This document shows, one piece after another, positions 44,471 to 56,284 of a DNA stretch of 64,000 nt. The DNA comes from Conus ventricosus (Eukaryota; Mollusca; Gastropoda; Neogastropoda; Conidae): the NCBI GenBank assembly GCA_018398815.1, contig CM031595.1, positions 139,898,670 to 139,962,669 of the forward strand, read 5' to 3'. The notes under the pieces were generated by a model. That model was not told the origin of the DNA. It did no database searches and saw nothing but the letters and a program-made list of their open reading frames with translations. Positions within the stretch are counted from its first letter, which is position 1; each line of letters begins with the position of its first letter. The position numbers and the translations under genes are program-made.

Positions 44471-44559
44471 AAGGGCTTGCGGGAAGCCGCTCCCAGGCAT
44501 TGAGGTGCCTGAACAGACTGCCCACAGGACCGCCCTGGGGTGAAGCGCCCAGGCCGGGG

Positions 44560-46450
44560 GCAAGTCATTGGGGGTGGTCCGTCTGAGACGTGGGAGCTTT
44601 CGGACCCGCCGGCCATGCCTGAGGGCGACCCCTGCTGGGTTGCTTGTCTAAGATCCCCGGGGTCCAAATGACCGTCGTCCCTTGGGTTGAGAGAATGGTG
44701 TCATTTACCAAGATGGCCTCCTTGGCAAACGGAAGCCTTTCTGGCTTGAGAAATCCTCTGCACGCCAGCACCCCAGGCAAATCAGGGATGGAGCCAAGCG
44801 TGATGTCCTGAGCCCCAATGCCCCTGACTTATTTGGACCCTCCTCATACAGTCGGCTACCATTACCGACTTCCTTAAAGAGAGGAGGGTTAGCCGCCAGT
44901 GGGTGAGACCCCAGGGCGAGTTCCGCTGCCGAAGGGCAGGGGGGGGGGGGGCCTGACCCCCCGTGAGGACGACACCGCCTCCGGGACAAGGGAAGCAGGA
45001 AGGCCACCGAGTCCCAGAAGGAATAAGAACCAGGAGACTGGCCCTCGTCCTCCAACTCCGAATCCACCAGGTCGGAGCCACACACTGAGGGGGGGACAGC
45101 CCTTGGTAAAGTGGTGCGCTGTGAAAGTCCAGACAGGCCCAGGCTGGCTGATCCCCCAGACACTCCTAGGAAGGGATCAGCCGTCGGGAGGGCCGAAGGG
45201 GCCTGGGAGGAAAGGGCCTGCACTGGTGGAGAGCTGGGCATAAAACCCGGCCACCAGGGAAACCCCGGAGCAGGGGGCTGTGGAAAGCCCATGGTCGGGG
45301 ATACTGCCGTTGGGCCCATGGCGCCCAAGGCAAAGTGGCCCTGACCCATGATAGGGGGGGCTGCTGCTATGGCTGCTGGGCCAACCCGGTAAAAAAAAGG
45401 GGGGGGGGGGGGGGCCCTGATGCGCCAGCCCCCTGAGGGACGCCCTGAAATGAGGGCGAAACCCACATTTCTGCCCAAGAGGGGGGCCGAAACATGAGGT
45501 GGGGGTTTTAGAAAGGGGAAGGCAGACAGAAGTCTGCCTCATTACCCCACCTCTGAGCCAGCGTCAGAGGGGGCTCGTGCATCTTCGATTCTGCCATGGG
45601 AATCGAACCATGTGCAGTAGAACCGTAGTTGAACTGGACACAGGATGCAGTAACGGGAAAATGGGGAACCTGATGCACCAGTCCCCCGAGGGACGCCCTG
45701 AAAAGAGGGCGAAACCCCAGTGTCCTGACCAAAAGGGCAGAGACATGAGGTGGGGGAAGGGAAACAACTGGGGCCGAACGAGATTCAAGCCCTTGAGAGG
45801 GAGTTGCTTCCCTTGGATCACCCACCGAGCGAAAGGGAGGGGGAGACGTTAAGTCTGCCTCATTATCCCTTGAGCCTTCCATAATAGGGGGCTCGTGCAT
45901 CTTTGATTCCGCCATGGGAATCGAACTGTGCGCAGTAGAACCGCAGCTGAACTGGACACAGGATGCTGTAACGGAACGACAGAACCGAAGCTGAGTCGTT
46001 TGCCGTTAGAGGCAGACGTGAAGCCCGCCTCATTACCCCACCCCTGAGCCCTCCGTCACAGGGGCTCGTGCATCTTTGATTCCGCCGTGGGAATCGAACT
46101 GTGCGCAGTAGAACCGCAGCTGAACTGGACACACAGGATGCAGTAACGGACACGACAGAACCGTGCCGTTAGGGGCGAGGGGACGAGACCGACAGAACCG
46201 CGGCTGAGCCGGTCATCGTCACGAATTAAGGGTTGCGAGAAAGGGCTCGCTGTCACAACAACAGAACCGCAGCTGAGTTGAAGTGAAACCCTTGGAGAAA
46301 GAAAAGGAACAAGAAGAGAGAAAGTGACGCTGAAGAGAGAGGGGGGTTGGCGCGGCCAAAGTAGGCTAGGCGGGCTAAGAGCCTGCCAGTGAGACGTGGA
46401 ATCGAATGACGAAACCTTCGCAAATCTCGCCTTACCACCCAATCGCTTCA
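44560..46450 (-). pseudogene. DIRS gag-like region, copy B
   Basis: Pro/Ser/Gly-rich minus-strand frames of up to 257 codons without a known domain, plus the three 105-bp modules (about 45555-45660, 45875-45980 and 46045-46150). Called by position only. Confidence 0.5.
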
Positions 46451-46732
46451 CGTACGTTCTCCCTTAAGTGAAAACATAAGCAAGAACACCAAAGAACAGC
46501 AACAACGATCGAGCGATCGTGAGAAAAGCAAAATATACTTAGCTGCTCGTGTACACGAGGCTCAACGGGAAGACGGCTGCCGAGGAAAGAGGATGGTTCT
46601 GAGCATGCACAAGGCACGAGGCCCTTTCAAGGGGTTGTTGTCCGTACGGACTTTATTGTATACGAGGCAGGGATAGCAAATTGCTGCCGCTTATTGCATT
46701 AGTGAGCCACGGTATAGTATGTGTAATTAAAA

Positions 46733-46918
46733 CATTGTTTAAAGTATTTCAATGATAACAATTATAGAAACGATTTCATCTTTTATTTTTTCCTGGGTCA
46801 ATTTGTATATTCTCATTCTCCCTTTTATTCCCTATCTCACACACACATGCATGCACATAGGCATGCACACAAATGCATACACACAGGCATGCTAGCACAC
46901 ACACACATGCACGCATGC

Positions 46919-46971
<53 letters not shown>

Positions 46972-47205
46972 CACACACACGAGACACTAATCTTATCAAA
47001 TGTAACACACATTAAAGAAAACATAGCCATGAAACAATTCCAACCCACCAACTTCTCAGCAAGTTTCCGTTTATCACCTCCTCCGTGAAGCAGTCTGTCA
47101 CTTTCGTTAATATTGTCCTGAAAACCAGGTATCAATGTAATAAAGCAATCAGAAAACAAATATTACAGTGATAAATTGTCCTGAAAATCAACATAACTGT
47201 CCCCA

Positions 47206-47268
<63 letters not shown>

Positions 47269-47993
47269 CAAACTGTCTGGAAAATAAGTTACTGCTATGA
47301 CAAACTCAACTGTCCCCAAAATAAGGTATCACTGGACCAGAAATTGTATCAACTTCATAATTCTGTGTGCAGCAAACTAAAATCACATACAAAAATGAAC
47401 AAGTTTTATACATATATAATGTCAGTTCTTAACATTTACTACCTTATCACTTGGAAATAAAGATCTCCAGAAACATTACATTTGAACAAGCTTTCCTGTG
47501 CTGAAGTGTATTTCTAACCCTAACCTAAAGCTGTGTTAATGTCTGGATTCTGATGTCTACTGCAAACTGAGTAACGTAGCACAAGGATGGCTTTAAGCCA
47601 TTGCAAACTCCTAACATAACAAGAGTAAGGTCTTGAAAAAGATAATCTGAAGATGAAGTATGGCTGTTGAAATGCTATGAAAACAAAATAGCTGTACTGA
47701 TCTCTCTGGAGTCCATTCATGGACCTTGCATTTGCTCAAGGTAGTGAACATATTTACAGCGGAAGGCAAGAATATAACTTTTTCTTTCTCCATGTGCATT
47801 TTATTCTCTGCGCGTGCGTGTGTTCCTGGATGCGTACATGCATGTGTGTGTGCATGCGTCTGTTAGTGAGTGTGTGCATGTCTGAGTAGTGTGTATATGC
47901 ATGCACACATGCGAGTGTGCGCGTACACGTGTGTTTGTACACGTGTGGGTGGGTGCTATTATGTATGTGTGTGCACATACGCGTGCACAAGTG

Positions 47994-48048
<55 letters not shown>

Positions 48049-48268
48049 GTGTGTGTGTGTGTGTGCGCGCGCGCGCGCGCGCGTGCGTGCGTGTGTGTGT
48101 GAGTGTGTGTCTGTGCGTGCATGTGTGTGCATGTGTGTATGTGTGTGTGCACGAGTACGTGTGCGTGCGTGTGTGTGTGTGTGCATGTGTGTGTCTGTCT
48201 GTTGTTCTGTCTTTTTAGTGTCCATGTGTGCTATGTGCCCTGTTCTTGTCCGTTATATGTATTGTATG
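46733..48268. repeat. INTS9 intron with CA and TG tracts, copy B
   Basis: (CA)n at 46838-46980 and 47205-47268, compound TG/CG at 47810-48200. Counterpart of 6834-8351 in copy A. Confidence 0.85.
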
Positions 48269-48273
48269 GGTGT
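48269..48273. other. Empty target site of the LTR element
   Basis: A single GGTGT with flanks continuous across the site, matching the left flank (to 8356) and right flank (from 16767) of the element in copy A. Confidence 0.93.
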
Positions 48274-48344
48274 AAACACGCATTTCTTTATGCCCAACAC
48301 ACACACACACACACACACCACAAAAGAAAAAAGATTAAACTGAC

Positions 48345-48468
48345 CAGAAATAGTGAGCAGAGGAAGGAATGGTTTCTGTGAGAGGGTCCAGACCACAGTC
48401 CCGCATAAGGGTCACACTTTGAAGTACAAGCACAAAGATGGCTTGCTGGGGTTCTCTGACAGGCAGAT
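48345..48468 (-). CDS. INTS9: INTS9 exon 2, copy B (noisy)
   Basis: Same exon as 16844-16971, acceptor TTTTTTAG and donor CTG|GTCAGT. Several substitutions and deletions relative to copy A destroy the frame in the middle, where copy A reads LDCGLDISQ. Neighbouring non-coding sequence is equally noisy, so poor consensus is more likely than a pseudogene. Confidence 0.8.
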
Positions 48469-49932
48469 CTAAAAAACACACAACACACACACAACACACA
48501 CACACACACACACACCACACATACACATACACAGGCCATATGTTTGGGGCACACACACACACACACACACACCACCACACACACACACACACACTTACAG
48601 TCCATTTGGAGTTATTATAGATTTTGTCATAGGAGTCACTGTGAAGTTCTTTTTTTTCGCATCATTTTCCCTGAAATGGCAGGGGGCTAGTTCTCACAAG
48701 CTGAATAAAATGTCTGAGGGGTGAGGGGCAATTGGTAAGTACAATTTGGAAATCATCCTTTTAAATTTCGAGACAGAAAATTGTGCTTACTTATATGCTC
48801 CCCATATGAACTCCAGGGTTGTATTGAACTTCTCTGTTACATCACGCATGCCCTGAGAGAAGAGGAATTAAGAGATATGGCAATGTTGATGTAGAACTCA
48901 TCTATTGTGACTATATACATTCATTACTTACTAGCACTTCAATCTTAACCTTAGTCAGTGTCATTTTATGGACAGCTTGATTTTTTTTCTCTCAGTATTT
49001 CCACTTTTTGATTAGTATTTTACCTGTTGGGGCCAGTTGTAACTCTTGCTGGAATCTCACATATATTATATAGTTGAGGGAGGGTTTTGTCATAGATATT
49101 AGAAAAGAAGATTCTAAAAGCAGCATCAAAAATATCAGGTGTATGCTAAACCAGAAAAGGCTCTTGTGAACGCTGCTGTAGTCATTCAGTAGCAGTGCAG
49201 CGCTCTTCAGCCCCTCTGGTGGATGGTTGATGACTGACATCAATACCCCTGGGGCAAGTAATGACTTAAACCTGAGTGTGGCTCTGTATGAGGTCATTGT
49301 TTTGAGAATAAATGCACTGAGATCACACAGGGAATGGGCAGCAACTGAAAACGAATTTCAAACACATCAAGTTAAATTTTCTTCTAGTTTACTTTAAGGG
49401 CTAGACAGCATTTTGATTCTGTGGGTAACCTGTTGTTTTTTAATCAGTAAATAATGAGCCACTGGAACCTAACAAAATGCTTTGAACAAGATATCGGTTC
49501 TCTCTCTTCTTCTAAATGCAGTGGCTGACTTTAGCTATGAAGCATGCGAACGTTTTTACTCAAGAGCTTTCTGTAAGCTTTACCATGCAGCTTGCCAAAC
49601 TTTCTTAGGGAGCCTTCGTTAGCAAACATCATTTTGTCCTAGAAAAGAAATACCTGTTCAGATCACTCAGTTGTGAGTTTATAGAACTCAACAAAAACGC
49701 GATGCAACAAACATACATAAAATGTATCTGCACAGTAATGTATATGTTTCTTTTTTCCCTTGTAAACTAAAATGCACCTGTAATACTGAGGTTTTAAACG
49801 CTTTCTACGGGTGTGTGTGTTTGTGTATGTATGCATGAGTGTTGTGTGTGTGTATGTGGTATTGTGTGTGTGTGTGTGTGGTGTGTGTGTGTGTGTGTGG
49901 GGTGTTTGTGTGTGTGTGTGAATGAGTCAGTT

Positions 49933-49969
<37 letters not shown>

Positions 49970-50048
49970 GGTGTGTGTGTGTGTGTGGAGAGGAGAGAAG
50001 AGAGAGGAAGAGAGAGAGAGAGAGTGTGTGTGTGTGTGTGTGTGGTGT

Positions 50049-50084
<36 letters not shown>

Positions 50085-50543
50085 GGGTGTTTTGTGTGTG
50101 TGTTTGATTTATTGCTGGTTAAAAATAAAATCTAAATTGCAAACTGTCTTACAGAGTTTTAAAACATGCGCTTGAACAAAATATCATGGTATACTTAAAC
50201 GATCCAAGACTAAAAAGACTATTCAAAATTTACTTGCGTTATTTTTACCTTTACTCAATTAGAAACAGAGGCTGAATATTGACTCTCATATCTATATAAA
50301 GGAAGCCATTGCCTTTCTGAAAAAAATTAAACTGAGAGAGTTGTATTATTGCATTATATAATGGTAGTTTTTAATTTCCCTTTGTCTTTATGTTTTAAAT
50401 TCCAAATGAGATTAAATGAACAATGCATGACATTGCTCACTGTTACAAGCAACAAATAGGTATTATATCCAATTTGGGTACTGTATGATTAAGTTTCAAA
50501 ACAGAGTGACTAAGGGCGGAAGATGAAGGAAAATTTATAAACT
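48469..50543. repeat. INTS9 5' intron or flank with microsatellites, copy B
   Basis: CA tracts at 48476-48595, compound TG/AG at 49805-50105. Counterpart of 16972-19096 with many one-base losses. No exon found. Confidence 0.7.
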
Positions 50544-50631
50544 GAGGGGGTTAGTTACCACCAAGGACATAGACAAAAAAAAAATGTCTTGTACTTTGTC
50601 TGTCTATGTCCTTGGCGGTAACTAACCCCTC
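50544..50631. repeat. Fold-back hairpin, copy B
   Basis: Same inverted repeat as 19097-19188, with a shorter loop and one C lost in the right arm. Confidence 0.9.
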
Positions 50632-51729
50632 TCTTTCTAAATTTTACTGTATGATTAGTTGGGGAACCTTTTATACAATAATTTTTAATAACTTTTTCTT
50701 TTCCATGGAAAAAAAAAAACCTTGGTTGCCAAGAAGCAAGTAATACAGAAAGAAAGAAATATAGTTCTAAATAACAACATTATGTATAAGTTTCTTAGAT
50801 TATTTCCCGTTTTTAATTCCTCAGTACATTCCAATGTAGCAATTAAAAGTTAAATTCTGAAGGCATTCTTAACATACCTGGAGCTAATGAAATCTACACA
50901 AACCCATTGGAGGTATCTTTTGAGAACATTTTTTTCCATCAAATTTGTGGAGTCAACACATTAAACAACCCAGCCAAAAAAAATTGCTGGGGTCAGTGTT
51001 TATGCAACAACTCAGGTTTTTTTAGAACTCTTCACTTTGGCAAAAAAGAAATCCACGAATTGAATCCTGGCTTGCTCAAAATTAATTCTCATTATGACCT
51101 ACATTTAAAAAGCACCTACTGTGATCTAGGCACTTACAAACACACACACACAACACACCACACGCACACACACACCACACAAACCACACAACAAAACCCC
51201 TATTATAACCTAAAAAAAGGACAAAGGAACAAGTACAAACATGGAAGGACCTGAAAGCACTGTCGAAAAGATATCATTGAAGACATTGAAAGAAAGCAAC
51301 AAAATTTGGCTTTTGATAACTGATGAAGGTCGATTAGAAACTGGGGGACATTTAAGACCGAGAAAGCCCTTTAAAATTTAAGTTTGAAGCGGTTTTGATA
51401 AAAGAAGTCAGAGTAAGAAGAAGAATGTAGAGACCAATAGGATCCGATATATACCACAGGGGGACATCTAAAGATAAAACAAGGGCAATGCCAGTTTACA
51501 CATGTTGACAATTTAGAATTTTACGAATGGTTGATTGTTGGTTCAAAGTCTTTCATTCAAAAAACTAATCAGGACAACGATCCAGCTACCGTTAAGCCTT
51601 GGGTTGTGATATTACTAGCCCCTTGCTAAGTACTGCTATAATTCCACAACCTTCCTACGACTACTGCCGTGGCGTCCCCAACACATCGACGATTTGAAAG
51701 ATGCAACAGAATTGCCTTTTCTGATTTTA
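50632..51729. other. Noisy non-coding stretch, copy B
   Basis: Counterpart of 19189-20317, with a CA tract at 51140-51185 and many one-base differences. No gene. Confidence 0.6.
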
Positions 51730-53111
51730 AAGAATCGTCGAAAGCAAAGTAATGGATCATTTTCAGAAAAACCCCACTGATTATCAAAACCAACATTTGG
51801 TTTTGTTCCAGGAAGGTCGTGTATTACACATGTTGGGAAGTCATGGATGCCTGGACGACATTATTGTTGAGGAGGTAGTGTTGATCATAACATGGATTAC
51901 CAGAAAGCCTTCGACTCTTCCACAACCGTAGACCCCCTAGCAAAGTTTCAGCATTTGGAATACATGAAAAAGCCTTGAACTGGATCAAAGATTTCTTAAC
52001 CGACAGAAGGCAGAATGTTGTAGTCAATGGTGTGAAATCACAAGAAGCCGAAGTGACAAGTGGCATTCCTCAGGTAGCGTTCTTGGACCACCCTCTTCGT
52101 CATGTTTATAAATGACCTACACGAAAAGTCAACACTTCTGTAAAGATGTTTGCAGATGAAACTAAGGTATTTACAAGAACAGATACTGAGATGGGAGCAA
52201 AGGAACTGCAAGCTGATCTGGATGAACTCCAAATATGGTCAGACAAATGGCAACTAAAGTTCCATCCACAAAAACGCAGTGTTCTGAAACTAGGCAATAA
52301 AAAAATCAGCAGCATCATACACCATGAAAGGAAAAACTGAAGAAGGAGAGCGGAGTACAACAACACTGGCCGAGAGCAAACTGGAAAGAGATCTGGGAGT
52401 AACAATAGATGAAAACCTCACATTTAAAGATCATGTGGCACAAGTCACAGCCAAAGCCAACAAGATAGTGGGGTTGATTCGGAGGTCCTTTGATTATCTT
52501 TCAGAACAGACTTTCAGCCAGTTGTTCAAAAGTCTTGTACGTCCACTGTTAGAGTATGGGCATTGTGTCTGGCAGCCATACCAGAAAACGCTTTGCAGAG
52601 AAATAGAAGATGTGCAGCGCCGAGCAACCAGACTCCTCAGTCATTTGAAAGACAGGCCTTACTCAGAGAGACTAAAGGTACTAAAACTACCAAGCTTAGA
52701 ACACAGACGTCTCAGAGGCGATATTATTGAAGTCTTTAAATATCTGAACGGCTACTACAAAGTAAGTGCTCCTGTCTTCAAATTAGCTACTACCACTGAC
52801 CTTAGGGGAATTCTTGAAACTGCAGAAGCAGAGACCAAGAATAAATATCAGATCAATTTTTTTTTCCCACAGAGTGGTCTCCAGCTGGAACAGTTTGCCA
52901 GACACGGTGGTCTCAGCCCTTCACGAATGCTTTCAAAAGACATTTGGACCAACACTGGAAACAACTAAAGATAGTTTACGAGCCAGAGTGTCTGACTTAA
53001 GTTAGGGACATGTATTCCCACGCATGTGAAAACTTAAGCCAGTAAGCTAGGACCAACGAAAAGGCCCCAAAAGGGCCTCAAACGTTGAATCAAGTCAAGT
53101 CAAGTCAAGTC
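51730..53111 (+). mobile_element. 5'-truncated LINE (Jockey/CR1-like) with TCAAG tail
   Basis: It begins inside RT: KVMDHFQ, FVPGR, MDYQKAFDS, then ALNWIKDFLTDRRQ and VTSGIPQ, FADETKVF (active-site FADD with Glu for the second Asp) and WSDKWQLKFHPQK. The C-terminal part is one frame to about 52968 with GLIRRSFDYL, LEYGHCVWQP and RRATRLLSHL. The 3' end is four TCAAG units at 53091-53111. It has no endonuclease and is inactive. Frameshifts concentrate before 52130, in the noisy zone. Confidence 0.88.
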
Positions 53112-54170
53112 ATGTACAGCTTCGAACACCTTTATAACTTTCATTATGACTGGCCCTTGATAATTGCGTTGACCGTTTGTTGCTTTTCTATCATCTATGG
53201 AAAGCAATCAATTATATGGTCAACATCTTTAGTGTGCTCTGATGTGACAAAGTACTTCCCCGATTACATTAGATCGAAGATCATCTGACAAATTAATGTT
53301 TTTGCAAATTTTTACCAGTTTCATTTTCTCACGACACGCCGGCTTGATACTTATCTCCCCTTCTGAATTGAGTCGTCCAAATACTGACAAACCGTTTGAG
53401 AAACGAAGACGGATTTACGCGATTTGCATGGCATCATCAGTTCCGAAGACATCCGGAACTGTCCGATATCGGGCGGGGAAAATTGACTTCAGTTTTCTAT
53501 CACGTCTGCCTGTCTCTGTCTGTGTGTCTGTCTGTCTCTATCTCTGTCTCTGTTCCTATCTCAGTCCCTGTGTTTGACGACGCGCCGACAACGACGACGA
53601 CGACGACAACGACGACGATGATGATGATGTTGATGTAAAAATAGCAAGATAAAATCCAAGAAATATACGAATAGTTATAATGATAACAATGATAGTAATC
53701 GTCATCATCATCACCATCATCATCATAATGATGATAATAAAGATAATTATAAAGATACCAATCATATGGAAAGGGGAAGGACGGTTAAATCGAATCTACG
53801 AAATATGAAATGCACAAATATTTAGAAACTATAGGCCTAAATGAAATGAAGTTCATCATGTAATATAAATGATGATGATGATGATGGTGTGGTGGTGGTG
53901 GTTTTAACATTACTACTACTACTTCTGCTAATGACAATAACATGACATGATAATAATATGACAACAGTAATCATGATAATGATGGTGGTGGTGATAATAA
54001 TGATGATGACGAATGATGATAAAAATACTGGTTCACTCAAAAACGAGTAGGTCACCAGCGCGCATGTTAAAAAGTAAAATAAATAACATAAAATAGTGCG
54101 ACTCAGACTGTTGGCCCCTGGAGCAAATTTGGCAACAAGGGGTCGCACTCGATATTCAAGAAGTTAAAAG
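53112..54170. repeat. Spacer with trinucleotide repeats
   Basis: TCTG-rich stretch 53515-53560, (ACG)n and (ATG)n at 53578-53636, interrupted ATC/ATG repeats at 53695-53745 and 53867-54030. No gene recognised. Confidence 0.75.
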
Positions 54171-54232
54171 CAATGGCCAAATTCAGGCCCAGGTAACAGT
54201 AAAATATCTGGGGAAGTAAAAATAGAAAATCG

Positions 54233-55309
54233 TCAATATGCAGATCTCAAAACTGTCGTATCAATTTGTTTTTTAAATGAGATTGCATTTGTGGCAATCT
54301 TGATGGCACCCGGCAGTGAGTTCCACAGCCGTACAGAACTGGGATAAAAAGAATGTAAGTGGCTGTCAATATTTGATGCAGGTATGGTATAACATTGACC
54401 GCCACTCCTGGTGCTACTTTTATTCAATACTAGTTGTTCCATTGGAATATCAATTACTTTAGCTCTGCCTTTGAAGAAGATGTTAAGTTTGATAAAAGCT
54501 CTTCTCTCTTCTAAGGGTTTCCATTCTAATTTCCTCATGTTCTTCCTAGTATTCCCCTTTCTCTGATGTGGTTCCCTGTTACAAACCGTGCTGCTCTCTT
54601 CTGAATCTTTTCGAGGTTATCAATGTCCTTTAGATGGTAAGGATCCCAAACTGAGCAACCATATTCCAGTACTGGTCTAACCAGTGTTTTGTAGCAGTCG
54701 TCCTTAACCTTTTGGGGCAGTCATTGATATTCCTGTATAAGAAAGCTAAGATGTTATTTGCTTTCTTACATACTAAATTGTAATGTTCTTTCCATTTGAG
54801 ACGACTATCTATAATCACGCCTAAATATTTTGCAGCATTAGTTTCTTTAAGAATAGTATTATGGATAGAATAATCTGATCTAATTGGTGAGCGTTTGTTA
54901 CATATACGCAACACTTGGCACTTTTGGGGATGAAATTCCATTTTCCAAGTTCTTTCCCACTCTTGTAAAGCGTTTAGATCTTCTTGTAGAATGCGTGTAT
55001 CATTCTTGCTTCTGATTGTTCTATATACTAAGCTGTCATCTGCAAAAAGCCTTATAGTAGTTCCAGGAGAGAGATTTCTACTTATGTCATTTATATAAAT
55101 TAAGAAAAACAAGGGCCCCAGAACAGTTCCCTGTGGTACACCTGACAAGACTGGTTTACAATGGGATGACGACCCTTCCACAACAACTTTCTGCATTCTC
55201 CCAACGAGGAATGATCTGGCCCATTTTAGCAAAGAACCGCCAATGCCGATGTGTTCTAATTTAAGCAGCAGGCCCTCATGGTCAACCTTATCAACCTTAT
55301 AGTAGTAGG
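54233..55309 (-). mobile_element. 5'-truncated LINE (CR1/Rex1-like), minus strand
   Basis: Minus-strand RT from LLKWARSFLVGRMQ through VLSGVPQGTVLGPLF, RLFADDSLVYR (intact FADD box), MEFHPQKCQVLR and KYLGVIID to the C-terminal part with RKLEWKPLEERR and VRLWNSLPGA at 54233-54538. A frameshift near 54630 and another near 54540 split it. It starts after the RT fingers, so it is 5' truncated at about 55310. It lies between two trinucleotide-repeat blocks. Confidence 0.88.
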
Positions 55310-55350
55310 GGCAAATTATTAATGATAATGATGATTATGTTGAAGATCAC

Positions 55351-55438
<88 letters not shown>

Positions 55439-55990
55439 ATAGCAGTAGTAGTAGTAGTAGCAGCAGCAGTAGTAGTAGTAGTAGTAGATTGAAAATGATA
55501 ATAAAATGATAATACTAATAATGATGACAATGATAATATACTTATAATGATGATAATAATAATAATAATAATGATAATAGTAATGTGAAAAGCAATAAGA
55601 TTACTGATGAATAAAACGCAAACAGTACTATTGGAACAGAATAAGAGGAAACAAACAAACAAAAGGAAAGAACAAATAAAAACAATTGTTTGAATTTGAA
55701 TGCAAACCGGAATAAAGGGTGAATAGGTAAGTGAGTATATCAAGAAAATGAAGACAGTAAAGGGAGGAGGGAAGAGAGAATAGCTGTGACATACACATGA
55801 GATCATGAATAGCATGTTAATGTGCGGGGAGTACCGCGGGCTGGTGTCGTGGGGGTGGATAGACACATGCTATTTTGGATAATGACGCAAAGTGAGCAAA
55901 ATGCCTCCAGCCTGGCAATAAGATGGGATTCCTGCATGGTAGCCTCAAACATGTCTCTCTGTGACCGCCAAAGCGCATTGACTTTGACAT
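55310..55990. repeat. Spacer with (TAG/CAG)n block
   Basis: 55352-55488 is TAG with CAG and TAA interruptions. 55500-55580 is ATA/ATG-rich. The rest to 55990 is unremarkable. Confidence 0.85.
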
Positions 55991-56282
55991 GATTAATGTT
56001 GTGTCGGGAATGGTTGAAGCGCAGAGTTACTTTTCTCTGTCAATAATGGCGAATGTTGGCCAGGCGTTCGTGGCACTGCGCCATTTGTGGCAGCCGCAAT
56101 GGAATTACAGCTTTGACCTTCATGGAGTTGATTGGCCTGACAGTTCTACTTCAAACCTTCATGATGATTCCGATATCTCCTCAACTATGCCAACTGAAAC
56201 CACCTTCAGGCCTAACCACATGTCTACTCCCACGAGAGCAAACCAACAGAACAAATCCAAAAATAGACTTCACGTGTCCTAA
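55989..56282 (+). pseudogene. Possible LINE ORF1 remnant or 5' part
   Basis: A 97-codon frame that ends five bases before the endonuclease frame begins. It has a Thr/Ser-rich C-terminal half. No known domain. Its placement suggests LINE leader or ORF1 residue, but this is inference. Confidence 0.35.
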
Positions 56283-56284
56283 AC

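Larger units (their letters stand above)
41253..46732 (-). mobile_element. DIRS-like retroelement, copy B
   Basis: Same element and position as in copy A, about 5.48 kb. Left terminal repeat about 41253-41430, internal complementary region about 41502-41590, right terminal repeat about 46582-46732. It is slightly more open than copy A: one minus-strand frame of 462 codons spans much of RT and RNase H. Frames are still broken in gag, RT and recombinase. Confidence 0.88.
22618..48468 (-). other. INTS9: INTS9 gene span (incomplete), Integrator complex subunit 9
   Basis: Thirteen exons on the minus strand encode pieces that line up in order with INTS9, the catalytically inactive metallo-beta-lactamase/beta-CASP partner of INTS11. 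In the nucleus the pair forms the cleavage module of Integrator, which acts on snRNA and other RNA polymerase II transcripts. All located splice sites fit GT-AG, except one donor with an apparent missing base, and exon phases chain from exon 7 to exon 15 without conflict. Not located: the initiator-Met exon, one exon between exons 2 and 3, exon 6, and everything downstream of 22618. Introns are stuffed with transposons. Exon numbers are my own. Confidence 0.9.
39867..51900. repeat. Copy B of the duplicated segment (within right contig)
   Basis: This copy sits in a coherent INTS9 gene context: exons 2, 3 and 4 here are followed, in the minus direction, by exon 5 and later exons at lower coordinates. 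It lacks the LTR retrotransposon of copy A. From about 48300 onward it carries many more one-base deletions and substitutions than copy A, which looks like poorly polished sequence. Homology to copy A stops only because copy A reaches its contig end. Confidence 0.9.
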